This document shows, in pieces, positions 27,865-36,738 of a stretch of DNA of 64,000 nucleotides. The position numbers and the translations under genes are program-made. The notes below the pieces were generated by a model that did not search any database, was not told the origin of the DNA, and saw only the letters and a list, made by a program, of their open reading frames with translations. The stretch comes from Mesorhizobium sp. (GTDB lineage Bacteria; Pseudomonadota; Alphaproteobacteria; Rhizobiales; Rhizobiaceae), in NCBI GenBank assembly GCA_019635735.1, contig JAHBYX010000003.1:186001-250000 (forward strand), read 5' to 3'. Each line of letters begins with the position of its first letter. Within the stretch, counting starts at the first letter, position 1.

Positions 27865-29172
27865 CTACCCGACCATCGCTTCCTGCTTCTGCCGCATGGC
27901 ATAGAGCTTCGTCGTGCGGTCCGGTTCGGCATTGGCCCGGGTCAGCAATTCGCCCTTGCGCACCGGCGCCGTGACCTTGCCGCCCTCGAGCAGGCCGCAG
28001 GGAATGGCTTTCGCCGCGCGCGCGTCGGCAACCGTCATCGTCCACGACCGGTACATCGTCTCGCCGATCGAATCGAGATTCTCGCCCGGCTTCAGGTCGC
28101 GCTTGGCCACCGCACAGACCTCGGCGACCGGCGTGTCGAGCGGCACCATGTCCGGCTTGCCGAACAGCGCCGCCCGGGCGCAGGTCAGCGGCACTTCCAG
28201 AGAGGTCAGGTGATAGGGCCGGTGGAAGGAATAGTAAGGCCCGGTGCCGACATGCAGGTCGTCCATGCGCTCGATGATGCGCGGATGCGTCGCCTCGACC
28301 ACGACGAACACGCCGGGGGCCACGCCCTTGCCGATCGTGTAGTCGACGACGCCCTTCTTCGACAGCACGCCGCCATGCTCGCGCGGGATCAGGATCTTCG
28401 CCAGTTCGTCGCGCCCGGCCCGCGGCCCGTGCATGCCCGGCACGTCGGGCACCAGGCCGGTGGCGTTGGCAATCGCGCACATTTCCACCATAGTCTTGGA
28501 GCCGTCGACGAACTCGACCAGCATGCGCGGGTTCATGTTCCGCCGCTCCGCCTCCTCGCGATAGTCGTCCGGAACGGCGTCGTGGTTGAGCGGGTTGTTC
28601 TTGCCCTTGCCGGCGGACACGATCGTGTAGCCGAGCGCGGAGGCAAACTCGATCAGTTCCATGCAGGACGACGGCTCGTCGCCGGCGCCGACCGTGTAGA
28701 CGACGCCCAGCCGCTCGGCCTGCTTCTTCAGATAGACGCCGATGGTGACGTCCGCCTCGACATTCATCATCACCAGGTGCTTGCCGTGTTCCATGGCGAT
28801 CAGGTTGAAGTCGGCGGCGACGCCGGGCTTGCCGGTAGCGTCGACGATTACGTCGATCAGCGGGTTCGTCACCATGGTCTCGACGGAGGTGACAGCGATG
28901 CGGCCCGCTTCGATGGCCGACGTGACGCGCGATTGCGTGTCGGCCTCGACGAATTTCGACGTCTCGCCATAGGCCAATTCGATCGCGTGCTTCGCGGTGT
29001 GCGGGCGGCGCGTCGCCATGGCGGACAGCTCGACGCCCTTCATCAGCATACATTGCGTGACGAGGTCGGTGCCCATCTCGCCGGAGCCGATCACGCCGAT
29101 GCGCACCGGCCGGCCTTCATCCGCGCGGCGCGAGAGTTCGCGCGCGAGGCCCGTGAGTGCGACATTGGTCAT
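27865..29172 (-). CDS. NAD(P)-binding oxidoreductase with C-terminal SAF domain
   Basis: A 435-residue protein. An N-terminal Rossmann fold (RIGVIGSGEMGTDLV, residues 24-38) resembles homoserine dehydrogenase-type NAD-binding domains. A central domain (VDATGKPGVAADFNLIAMEHGKHLVMMNVEADVTIG, AGDEPSSCMEL) follows. The C-terminal 90 residues match the SAF (antifreeze/FlgA-like) fold: KRDLKPGENLDSIGETMYR ... IPCGLLEGGKVTAPVRKGELLT. Proteins of this layout occur in carbohydrate-acid catabolism (oxidoreductases acting on branched or short sugar acids), but no such pathway genes adjoin it. The start at 29172 follows the Rossmann spacing; it could begin at an earlier ATG (29232). Confidence 0.75.
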   Translation of the reverse strand: MTNVALTGLARELSRRADEGRPVRIGVIGSGEMGTDLVTQCMLMKGVELSAMATRRPHTAKHAIELAYGETSKFVEADTQSRVTSAIEAGRIAVTSVETMVTNPLIDVIVDATGKPGVAADFNLIAMEHGKHLVMMNVEADVTIGVYLKKQAERLGVVYTVGAGDEPSSCMELIEFASALGYTIVSAGKGKNNPLNHDAVPDDYREEAERRNMNPRMLVEFVDGSKTMVEMCAIANATGLVPDVPGMHGPRAGRDELAKILIPREHGGVLSKKGVVDYTIGKGVAPGVFVVVEATHPRIIERMDDLHVGTGPYYSFHRPYHLTSLEVPLTCARAALFGKPDMVPLDTPVAEVCAVAKRDLKPGENLDSIGETMYRSWTMTVADARAAKAIPCGLLEGGKVTAPVRKGELLTRANAEPDRTTKLYAMRQKQEAMVG

Positions 29173-29239
29173 CGGCTGCAATCCATTCGTATTCTGGCGC
29201 CGCTGGTAGAATTGGCGGTGGTGCAATGTCAACGCCGGC

Positions 29240-32200
29240 CTATTGCAGCGCCGAGAGCGCCTCGCGCGCGCGGACGAGGTTGCCTTCGCTTTCCGCCACG
29301 AGTTCGCCGGCGTCGGCCGCCTTGAACTCGCCGACCGCCTGCTCGCACAGTGCGATCGCTTCCTCCAGCGCGGCGCGGTCCCTGCGCTCCTGGCCGAGCC
29401 CGGTCAGCGCGCGGCAAAGCGTATCGCGGATATAGGGCAGGTTTTCCGCATCGCCACTCTCCACCTGGGCCGACAGGGCGAGGCGTGCGTCCGCGACGGC
29501 GGTCTCGAAGTCCGACCGGCTGCGCGAGGCTTCCGCCATCAGCACGCGGGCATAGGCGATCGAATTGCGCATGGCCGCGAAATCTGCGGGCGAACTGGCA
29601 CGGGGATAGGCCTTTTCCGCCGCCTCGTAGGCGGCGATCGAGGCGAGGAAGTCCTCGCGGCGCGATGGCTCCTTGCTGGCACGCTGCTGCAGGGCCTGCC
29701 CGAGCATCGACTGGTTCCAGGCCCAGTCCGACTCCTCCGACCCGTCCGCCGGCCAGCCGGCGAGGGCGGCCCGGTAGGTATCGATCGCTTCGCCGAGTAC
29801 CGTCACGTCCTCCAGCCGCGAGGCGCGCGCATGCAGCGCCCGGCCGAGGTTGAAGCGGGTGCGCGTCGCCTGGAGACCTTCGCCGGCCTTCTCCAACTCT
29901 CCCAGGGTGCTGCGAAAGAGCTCGGCGGCGCGGGCGAAATGGTCGGCCCCCTCTGCGGTCCGCTCGCCCAGCGACAGCTCGACGAGGGCGACGTTGGAGG
30001 TGGAGATCGCCCAATCGACCTTGTTGCCTGCCGCGCCGAACAGGTCCGCCGCCTTTGAGAAAGCTTCCGCCGCCTCGGTCAGTCTGGCATCCTCGCCGGT
30101 CACGTCGCCGACCGTCTGCAGCGCGCGCCCGAGTTCGTTCCAGGCCGTCGCCCGGTCGAAATCCTCCGAGCCGGCGGGCGCGGCGTCAAGCGCGGCGCGG
30201 AAGGCCTCGGCGGCCTCCGCGGCCAGCGCTGCATCCGCATCCGCAAGCGCGAGCTCGAGAAGCTCGCCTGCGGCGAAGTAGCTCGACTTGGCCTGGTCGA
30301 TCTTCTGGCCGAGCGCCGCATACGCCTTCGCCGCCTCGCGCAGCGCCGACACGGCGGCCCGGCGGTCGTCCGCAGCGCCGGTGAGCTTTGCCAGTTCGAC
30401 GAAGCCGAGACCGATATTGTAGCTCGTGTCGGCCTCCTCCGCGGCCGAGCGGCTGCGGCCGGCCAGCGCCTTCACCTCGCGGTAGCCGGCGATCGCCGCG
30501 CGCAGGCGATCCTGGCTACCCGACTTCCAACCGATGTCGTAGTCGTGCCGGGAAAGCCCGTTGCGCGCAGAGGCCCACTGGCTCGGCGAGCGGACGGGAT
30601 CGAGTGCGCCGAGCGCGGCCCGCCAGGCGTCGCCCGCCTCCTTGCGATAGGCCTCGTTGCCGGTCTTTCCGGCAATCTCGTCGAGGATGTTCGCAAGCGC
30701 GGCGGTCGTTGCCGCCCAGTCGATCGGCGCCCGCTCCCGCGTCCAGCCGGTCAGCGCGGTGCGATAGGCCGACACCGCATCTTCGAGCAGCGCGTCGTTC
30801 TTCTCCAGTCGCGCAAGATCGCTCAGCGCGTCTGCGCGGTTGGCATGCGTCTGGGCCCAGGCCAGCGGCGTCTCCGCCGCGGAGTTCACCGTGAGCACTT
30901 CCTCGTAGATCTTGACCGCGGCGCGCAGGAAACTGACGTCGTCGGTCTTGGCCCCGTAGTCGCGAAGGACGTTGGCAAGGTTGTTGTAGGTGATCGCCCA
31001 CTGCAGCGGGGCTTCGTCCTTGTCGATATAGGCGAGAAGCGCCCGATAGAGACCCGCGGCCTCCTTCAACAGGTCCTTGTCGTCGGCAAGAGCCGCCTTC
31101 AGCCGCTTGGCCGCGGCGAGGTTGGTCTGCGTGTTCGCCCATTCCTGCGGGATCCTGTCGCGGGTGAACTCGAGCGAAGCGAGTTCGAAGGCGGCGATCG
31201 CCTCGTCGACGGCGGCGACGCTGTCGGTGCGTCGCGCGAGCCCGAGGCGCGCGATGCCGATGTTCTGCTGCACGCGCGCCCAGTCGATCGGGTAGCTCTC
31301 GCGCGTGCGGACCTCCAGCGACGCTTCGTAGGCACCCACGGCGGCGGCGTAGAGTTCGGGGTCGGCATCGTATTCGGACTGCATCAGAAACGCGTTCGCA
31401 AGCAGCGACTGCGTCCATGCCCACTGCACTGGATCGCTCTCCCGGGTAAACACGTCCAGGGCCTGGTGATGAACCTGCGCGGCCTCTTTGAACATCGACG
31501 GATCGCCGAGGCGGGTACCGAGTTCGACCTGGGCGACGCCGATATTGTTCAGGGCCAGCGCGTGGTCGCCCGGCTTCGAGGTCTCGTAGTTAAGCGAGTC
31601 CCGATAGGTGGCGATCGCATCGCGGATCGCCTGGTTGTCGCCGCGACGGTCGCCCTGGTTCCACAGCGCCAGTCCTTCGTTCAGGCGATACTCCCAGGCA
31701 AGCGCGCTATCCCAGCGCTTCACCTCCTCGAAGGCCGAGTGGTAGTCGCGCGCCGCGCCGCGATAGTCGAAGGAGAGGTTCAGCGTCTCGGCGCTGCGCG
31801 CATATGCGGCGGCGAATTCGAGGCGTCGCGCCTTCAGGTTTTCCTCGACCGCGTCTATTCGCTCGGACAACTCGCCGATCCGCTGCTTGATCCGGTCATG
31901 CAGGCCGACCGCGGCTTCGAGCGCTCCTTCGTCGACCGCCTTGTTGGCTAGATCGGTCAGCCGGCCGATCTCGGAATCGCTGCTGCTCACCGCGTCGCGC
32001 TCGGCGCGCATCTGCCTCAGCTTCTCCGCCTGCGAGCGGAGCAGCTGGTCGAGCTCGCCGGGGTCTTTCGGAGCGTTCTCGCCGAGCGAGGCGAGCATGG
32101 CGTAGATGGCGTCCATTGGCACGCTGTCGGTCGCGGAGATCGCTTCCACTTCGCGGCGCGACTTGTCGGGTAGCGTCGAGATCGTCACCAGCAGCTTGCG

Positions 32201-33100
32201 CCGCTCGTGCAGGATGTCGCCTTCGGGACCTTCCGGCTCGTCGGGCGCCGCGCCGAGATAGAGGAGCCGGCGCAGGCTTTCGTTGACCCACGGCCGCTGC
32301 GCACCGCGCGTCTTCAGATAGACTTCTTCCGCGACCATGCGCAGCACCAGGCCGAACTCTTCGCCCGCCATGGCGGAGAGATGCCTGACCAGCGCGGCGG
32401 CGTATGGCGAGTTGCCGCCGGGCTCGCCGTCGAGCGCGACCTGGCCGGGTTCCGCCGAATAGGCGATCACGCTGCCAAAGGTTTCTTCCTTTGCGCTGGA
32501 GCGCGCCGCAAACGGCGTGACGCTGCGCGGCTGGCCGAGGCCGGCGAGAGTGACGGCAAGCCCCTCTTGTGCATCGGCGGTCCGCAGCATCGCGCCCGGC
32601 GGAAACGGATTGGTGCGGCAGGCGTCGAGCAGCACGACCGAGATCGGAACCGTGTTGCGCAAGACGTCCAAATGTCGGCCGAGCGGCACCAGTCTCGCGT
32701 CGGCCGCGTCGAGGGCCGAGAGGTCGGCGTCGACAGGCACGAGGAAGTTCTGTCCGCCGGCCTCGATGCCGTGGCCGGCATAGTAGAGCAGCGCGACGTC
32801 GGCCTCTTCCGCATCCTCGACGAAGCGCTCGAGCTGGCGGTCCAGCCGCTTGCGGTCGCCGTCATTGACCGTCTGCACCTCGAAGCCGAGGTCTGCGAGC
32901 AGCTTCTGGATCTCGCGGGCATCGTTGGCGGTGTTGGCGAGGTCGGGCAGACTCTCGTAGTCCGACTGCGCGACGACAAGAGCTACGCCCTTGAGCGGGC
33001 TGTTCTGCGCCTGCGCTTCCGGTGCAAGGACGACGATGGCGAGGATGGACAAGATCCATCCCGCAAACCTCCATCCCAACACCAAGCCACTGCGCGCCAC
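29240..33100 (-). CDS. exported caspase-like (peptidase C14/orthocaspase) protein with long TPR array
   Basis: A 1286-residue protein. Residues 1-31 form a signal peptide or membrane anchor ending AQA. Residues 36-260 are a caspase-fold domain: GVALVVAQSDYESLPDLANTANDAREIQKLL, the catalytic His110 in LLYYAGHGIEAGG, and the catalytic Cys161 in VVLLDACRTNPF. Both dyad residues are present. Residues 300-440 are helical/coiled-coil (LRSQAEKLRQMRAERDAV). From about 440 to the end there are more than a dozen TPR-like helical repeats with a recurring W/A/N pattern such as PLQWAITYNNLANVLRDYG and PIDWARVQQNIGIARLGLA. The start is GTG at 33100. It is not operonic. Likely a periplasmic protease or signalling scaffold; partners are unknown. 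Confidence 0.85.
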   Translation of the reverse strand: MARSGLVLGWRFAGWILSILAIVVLAPEAQAQNSPLKGVALVVAQSDYESLPDLANTANDAREIQKLLADLGFEVQTVNDGDRKRLDRQLERFVEDAEEADVALLYYAGHGIEAGGQNFLVPVDADLSALDAADARLVPLGRHLDVLRNTVPISVVLLDACRTNPFPPGAMLRTADAQEGLAVTLAGLGQPRSVTPFAARSSAKEETFGSVIAYSAEPGQVALDGEPGGNSPYAAALVRHLSAMAGEEFGLVLRMVAEEVYLKTRGAQRPWVNESLRRLLYLGAAPDEPEGPEGDILHERRKLLVTISTLPDKSRREVEAISATDSVPMDAIYAMLASLGENAPKDPGELDQLLRSQAEKLRQMRAERDAVSSSDSEIGRLTDLANKAVDEGALEAAVGLHDRIKQRIGELSERIDAVEENLKARRLEFAAAYARSAETLNLSFDYRGAARDYHSAFEEVKRWDSALAWEYRLNEGLALWNQGDRRGDNQAIRDAIATYRDSLNYETSKPGDHALALNNIGVAQVELGTRLGDPSMFKEAAQVHHQALDVFTRESDPVQWAWTQSLLANAFLMQSEYDADPELYAAAVGAYEASLEVRTRESYPIDWARVQQNIGIARLGLARRTDSVAAVDEAIAAFELASLEFTRDRIPQEWANTQTNLAAAKRLKAALADDKDLLKEAAGLYRALLAYIDKDEAPLQWAITYNNLANVLRDYGAKTDDVSFLRAAVKIYEEVLTVNSAAETPLAWAQTHANRADALSDLARLEKNDALLEDAVSAYRTALTGWTRERAPIDWAATTAALANILDEIAGKTGNEAYRKEAGDAWRAALGALDPVRSPSQWASARNGLSRHDYDIGWKSGSQDRLRAAIAGYREVKALAGRSRSAAEEADTSYNIGLGFVELAKLTGAADDRRAAVSALREAAKAYAALGQKIDQAKSSYFAAGELLELALADADAALAAEAAEAFRAALDAAPAGSEDFDRATAWNELGRALQTVGDVTGEDARLTEAAEAFSKAADLFGAAGNKVDWAISTSNVALVELSLGERTAEGADHFARAAELFRSTLGELEKAGEGLQATRTRFNLGRALHARASRLEDVTVLGEAIDTYRAALAGWPADGSEESDWAWNQSMLGQALQQRASKEPSRREDFLASIAAYEAAEKAYPRASSPADFAAMRNSIAYARVLMAEASRSRSDFETAVADARLALSAQVESGDAENLPYIRDTLCRALTGLGQERRDRAALEEAIALCEQAVGEFKAADAGELVAESEGNLVRAREALSALQ

Positions 33101-33190
33101 AGCATCACCCGCCCGTCCCTGCGGAATGACCGTAACAGCGTGGCGTGATCATGGCGACGGTGAGGAAGACAATTCGAGGTCGCAAACCTT

Positions 33191-34228
33191 CTATGCACAG
33201 GCGACGTACACGATCCGTCCGGATGCATCGCGCTCCTCGGCCACCTTGCCCCGTCCGACCAGGTAGTTGACGTGGGCGAGTGTCTCGCCGAGCGCGAAGC
33301 CGATATTGTCCGGCCCCTCGACATGCGGGAACATGACCCGCGCCAGGTCGATCGGGATGCGCGGTGCGCGCAGGAACTCGATCGTGGCGTCGAGGCGCCT
33401 GTCGTGATGCTCGCGCAGCTCCAGGATCCGGTCATGCACGCCGTGATAGGGCATTCCGTGCGAGGGCAGCACGAGCGCGTCCGGGCGGATGTCCGAGAAG
33501 CTGGGAAACGATTCGAGATAGTCGCCGAGCGGATCGGCCTTCGGCGTCATCTCGTAAACCGCGATGACCGGCGAAATCTTGGGCAGAAGGTGATCGCCGG
33601 CGATCAGGATGTTCGCCGCCCTGTCGTAGAACGAGGCGTGTTCGAAGGCGTGGCCACGCGTCACGATCACCTGCCAGTCGCGGCCGCCGAGCCGCACCGT
33701 CTCGCCGTCGCGGATCTCGGTGATCCAGGCCGGAATCGGAGACGACAGGTCGATGAAGCGGTGACGGCTCGTCACCAGCTTCTGCGCGACGGAATCGTCG
33801 AAACCGTTGCGGACGAGGTGTGAATGATGCGCGTCGTTCGATCCCGGCACGTCGTGCATGTGGCTGACGCGGGCCCACATCCATTCGGCGAAGGTGCCGA
33901 CATAGTCGGCGTCGAAGCGCGACACCATCCAGCCCGACAGGCCGATATGGTCGACATGGCCGTGGGTCGCGACGACGCGCCGGACCGGCTTGCCGCCCAT
34001 CGGCCCGGCAAGGAGCTTCTCCCAGACGTTCAGGATTTCCGGCGTCGCGCAACCGGTGTCGATCACCGTCCAGCCGTCGTCGTCTTGCAGCAGCCAGACG
34101 TTGACGTGGTTGAGACGGAACGGCAGCGGCAGCCGGGCCCAGAGCAGGCCCGGGGCGACTTCGCGCGCTTCGCCGGCCGGCGGCGTGTCCACCCAGGGGA
34201 ATTCGAGCCTGCCGCGCTTTGCCAGCAT
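33191..34228 (-). CDS. metallo-beta-lactamase-fold hydrolase
   Basis: A 345-residue MBL-superfamily enzyme. Zinc ligands are visible in THGHVDHIGLSGW (88-100, the HxHxDH motif), RGHAFEHASFYD, AGDHLLPKISP and LPSHGMPYHG. The extra C-terminal helical domain (EHHDRRLDATIEFLRAPR ... HVNYLVGRGKVAEER) resembles glyoxalase II/RNase Z-like hydrolases that act on thioesters. Its start (34228, MLAKRGRLEF) lies 11 nt from the stop of the mesaconyl-CoA hydratase gene on the same strand, so it may be the third gene of that operon and act on a CoA thioester. That role is inferred from context. Confidence 0.82.
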   Translation of the reverse strand: MLAKRGRLEFPWVDTPPAGEAREVAPGLLWARLPLPFRLNHVNVWLLQDDDGWTVIDTGCATPEILNVWEKLLAGPMGGKPVRRVVATHGHVDHIGLSGWMVSRFDADYVGTFAEWMWARVSHMHDVPGSNDAHHSHLVRNGFDDSVAQKLVTSRHRFIDLSSPIPAWITEIRDGETVRLGGRDWQVIVTRGHAFEHASFYDRAANILIAGDHLLPKISPVIAVYEMTPKADPLGDYLESFPSFSDIRPDALVLPSHGMPYHGVHDRILELREHHDRRLDATIEFLRAPRIPIDLARVMFPHVEGPDNIGFALGETLAHVNYLVGRGKVAEERDASGRIVYVACA

Positions 34229-34239
34229 CCTGCGTCCTC

Positions 34240-35292
34240 TCAGTTCGCCCCGCGCGGGACAAGCACCCAGTAGTCGAGATCGAGCAGGACCGAGGCGTCC
34301 GCATCGCCTCCGGGCGCCGGATGCGCGGCGCAAGGCAGGTCCCTGGTCGCGATCGTACGAACGCGCAGCGCTCCGACATCCGTCCGATGTTCGAAGGCGT
34401 GGCGGTCGAGGATCTCGGACCAGGCATAGACCGTGTCGCCGCCCGCCGCCGGATTGACGTGCCGGCCGCCATTGATCGCGGCGATGAACGGCGCGTTGGC
34501 CAGCCCGTTGAAGGACAGCGCTCGCGCCAGCGAGATGATATGGCCGCCATAGACAATGCGGCGGCCGAAACGGCTCGACTTCTGCGCCAGGCCGTCGAAA
34601 TGGCCCTTGGCCGTGTTCTGGTAGAGGCGGGTGGCGATCTGATGCTCCGCCTCCTCGATCGTCATGCCGTCGATATGGTCGATCTTCTCGCCGACCTGGT
34701 AGTCGTCGAACAGGAACGGGCTGCCGGCGAGCGCCCGGTCGTAGCGCGAGAAGTCGAGGCCGTCGGGAATGACGAGATCGCCTGCGGAAACCACCGCGGC
34801 CGTTTCCGGAACGGTCGTTGTCGGCGGCGGCGCGGCCTGGTCGCGCTTGTTGACCATTACCCAGCGCACGAACGTGAGCATGGGCTCGCCGGTCTGGTTA
34901 TAGCCTGTCGAGCGGACATAGACGATGCCGGTCTTGCCGTTGGCGTTCTTGCGCAGTCCGATGACGGTCGAGCGCGCCGTGACGCTGTCGTCGGGATAGG
35001 CCTGTCTGAGGAAGCGGCATTCGGCATAGCCGAGATTGGCGACCGCGTTGAGCGAGATGTCGGGCACCGTCTTGCCGAAGATCACGTGGAACAGCAGCAG
35101 GTTGTCGACAGGCGCGCGCGACAGCCCGACCGACTGCGCGAAGGCGTCCGACGACTGGACGGCGAACCGCATGCCGTAGAGCGCCGAATAGAGCGAGACG
35201 TCGCCGGTGGTGACCGTGCGCGGCACGGCGTGGACGATCTCCTGGCCGAGGCGGAAATCTTCGAAGAAGTTGCCGGTGGAGGATTTGGCCAT
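34240..35292 (-). CDS. mch: mesaconyl-CoA hydratase (MaoC family, double hotdog)
   Basis: A 350-residue protein with two hotdog domains. The N-terminal half (GNFFEDFRLGQEIVHAVPRT, ALYGMRFAVQSSDAFAQSVG, VIFGKTVPDISLNAVANLGY) closely matches the beta-methylmalyl-CoA dehydratase/mesaconyl-CoA hydratase of the ethylmalonyl-CoA pathway as I remember it from Rhodobacter. The second half contains YGGHIISLARALSFNGLANA. It interconverts mesaconyl-CoA and beta-methylmalyl-CoA. The next gene upstream (5-nt gap) encodes the lyase that cleaves that product, supporting the assignment. Length is close to the characterised enzyme. Confidence 0.85.
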   Translation of the reverse strand: MAKSSTGNFFEDFRLGQEIVHAVPRTVTTGDVSLYSALYGMRFAVQSSDAFAQSVGLSRAPVDNLLLFHVIFGKTVPDISLNAVANLGYAECRFLRQAYPDDSVTARSTVIGLRKNANGKTGIVYVRSTGYNQTGEPMLTFVRWVMVNKRDQAAPPPTTTVPETAAVVSAGDLVIPDGLDFSRYDRALAGSPFLFDDYQVGEKIDHIDGMTIEEAEHQIATRLYQNTAKGHFDGLAQKSSRFGRRIVYGGHIISLARALSFNGLANAPFIAAINGGRHVNPAAGGDTVYAWSEILDRHAFEHRTDVGALRVRTIATRDLPCAAHPAPGGDADASVLLDLDYWVLVPRGAN

Positions 35293-35297
35293 CGCTC

Positions 35298-36230
35298 TTA
35301 CAGCCCGGCCGAGGGTTTCATGCCGGCGAGTTCGGCGCGGTCGATGATCCGCTGGACGAGCCGCACCGTGGCGACGTCGACCATCTGGCCGTCGACCTGG
35401 ATGGCGCCGAGCCCTTGCGCCTGCGCCTCGCGATAGGCGGCAACGGCCTTGTAGGCGCGGTCGACCTCTGCCTGCGACGGGCTGAACACCTCCTGCGCGA
35501 TCGCCACCTGGCTCGGATGGATCGCCCATTTGCCGACCGCGCCGAGCTGCTGGGCGCGGACGCATTCTGTGCGGAACCAGTCGCCGTCCTTGAAGTTCAC
35601 GAACGGACCGTCGACCGCGTCGAGACCGTAGGTGCGCGCCGCGACGATCATCTTGTAGCGGGCATAGTGCCAGATGTCGCCGGGATAGCCGGAATCGCCG
35701 GCGATGGCGCGCGGGTCGATCCCCTGGGAGGCGGAATAGTCGCCCATGCCGAAGATCAGCGCCTCCAGCCGGTCCGACGCACCGGCGATCTCCTCGACGC
35801 GCATGATGGCTTCCGCCTCCTCGATCAGCACCTCGATGCCGATGCGGCGCGTCAGCCCGAGCTTGCCTTCGATCTGGGAGAGAAGGCGATCGACGAAGCG
35901 GACATCGCAGGCGGTGCGGACCTTGGGCACGAGGATCGTGTCGAGGTTGCCGTTCGTCCCCTCGACTACCGTGATGATGTCCTCGTAGGCGTAGTGGGTG
36001 TCGAGGTCGTTGATGCGCACGCAGCGCACCGACGTGCCGAAGTCGAGCGTATTGAGCGCATTGACGATCTGGGCTCGCGCCCCGACCTTCGCGCCAGGCG
36101 CCACCGCGTCCTCGAGGTCGAGGAAGACGTGATCGACGTCCATTGCCGCGGCCTTGGCCATCATCTTGTCGCTGGAGCCCGGCACCGCCAGTTGGCAGCG
36201 GCGGAGGCGCTTCGGTCTGGCGTTGGCCAT
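35298..36230 (-). CDS. mcl: HpcH/HpaI (CitE-like) CoA-ester lyase, probable L-malyl-CoA/beta-methylmalyl-CoA lyase
   Basis: A 310-residue TIM-barrel enzyme of the citrate lyase beta-subunit family. Motifs include RRCQLAVPGSSDKMMAKA, VFLDLEDAVAPGAKVGAR (metal-binding acidic cluster), CVRINDLDT, TILVPKVRTA, IGIEVLIEEAEAI (metal Glu), ALIFGMGDYSAS and GKWAIHPSQVAIAQEVFSP. Such lyases cleave beta-methylmalyl-CoA to propionyl-CoA and glyoxylate, or malyl-CoA to acetyl-CoA and glyoxylate. It precedes mch by 5 nt, an arrangement that makes the ethylmalonyl-CoA role likely. A perfect palindromic operator candidate sits about 90 nt upstream of its start. A related substrate such as citramalyl-CoA is possible. 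Confidence 0.83.
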   Translation of the reverse strand: MANARPKRLRRCQLAVPGSSDKMMAKAAAMDVDHVFLDLEDAVAPGAKVGARAQIVNALNTLDFGTSVRCVRINDLDTHYAYEDIITVVEGTNGNLDTILVPKVRTACDVRFVDRLLSQIEGKLGLTRRIGIEVLIEEAEAIMRVEEIAGASDRLEALIFGMGDYSASQGIDPRAIAGDSGYPGDIWHYARYKMIVAARTYGLDAVDGPFVNFKDGDWFRTECVRAQQLGAVGKWAIHPSQVAIAQEVFSPSQAEVDRAYKAVAAYREAQAQGLGAIQVDGQMVDVATVRLVQRIIDRAELAGMKPSAGL

Positions 36231-36320
36231 GATCTCTCTCCCTGTGGCGGCGCGGAGGCGCGACCCTTTGACGGCGGTCGCCGTGGTGCTGCGAGTTGAC
36301 CGCGCAGCGACGCATCCTAT

Positions 36321-36336
36321 AATCTAACCATCGTTA
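36321..36336. promoter_or_regulatory. operator candidate A, upstream of mcl
   Basis: TCTAAC-CATC-GTTAGA: perfect 6-bp arms around a 4-nt spacer. It lies 91 nt upstream of the mcl start on the divergent strand. It is the most symmetric copy of the palindrome shared across this half of the window. Confidence 0.75.
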
Positions 36337-36523
36337 GAATCCTAGTGAGGCAAGCGTAGAATTTTTCCCCGGCCCGGTCGATGGCGCCGGATCCGGCGAT
36401 CCTCATTCCTCGCTGGGGAAGGGCAGGTGCCGGCTCAGGAGGCCAAAGGGCGGAAGCCGATGCGCGAACCGCCGCCGACGGGCCTCCGAGGCGCGATCAA
36501 AGGCATGTGAGCAGGGTGTAATT

Positions 36524-36539
36524 TCGAACGACTGTTCGC
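36524..36539. promoter_or_regulatory. operator candidate B, importer promoter
   Basis: TCGAAC-GACT-GTTCGC: arms symmetric except the last base, 4-nt spacer. It lies 199 nt upstream of the livG-like start and next to a possible promoter. Weaker than the other copies. Confidence 0.5.
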
Positions 36540-36609
36540 TTCTTATATGTGTATTTTCAGACACTTGATTGGCATTTGACGAAATTCCGAGAAGGATGGT
36601 GACAAACTT

Positions 36610-36625
36610 TCGAACAAGTGTTAGA
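36610..36625. promoter_or_regulatory. operator candidate C, importer promoter
   Basis: TCGAAC-AAGT-GTTAGA with flanking CTT on the left and GTTTTT on the right. It lies 113 nt upstream of the livG-like start, downstream of site B, so it may overlap the promoter or transcription start. Confidence 0.7.
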
Positions 36626-36738
36626 GTTTTTCAAATGCTCCGGACGGCAGGTTGCCGAACCGGGGAGCGGGAGGAGAGACCGATGTACCCAACAGGCTCA
36701 CTGGCCGATTTCGTGTGCCCCGAGGGCATGCTCTGATC

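Larger units (their letters stand above)
36231..36738. other. 508-bp divergent regulatory region between mcl and the ABC importer operon
   Basis: No coding sequence is supported here. The region contains three copies of the recurrent operator (36321, 36524, 36610). The stretch 36510-36620 is AT-rich with TTCGCTTCTTATATGTGTATTTTCAGACAC, a plausible promoter for the importer genes. The remaining GC-rich middle (36360-36510) shows only a loose GGAGGCC/GGCCTCC inverted pair. Confidence 0.6.
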
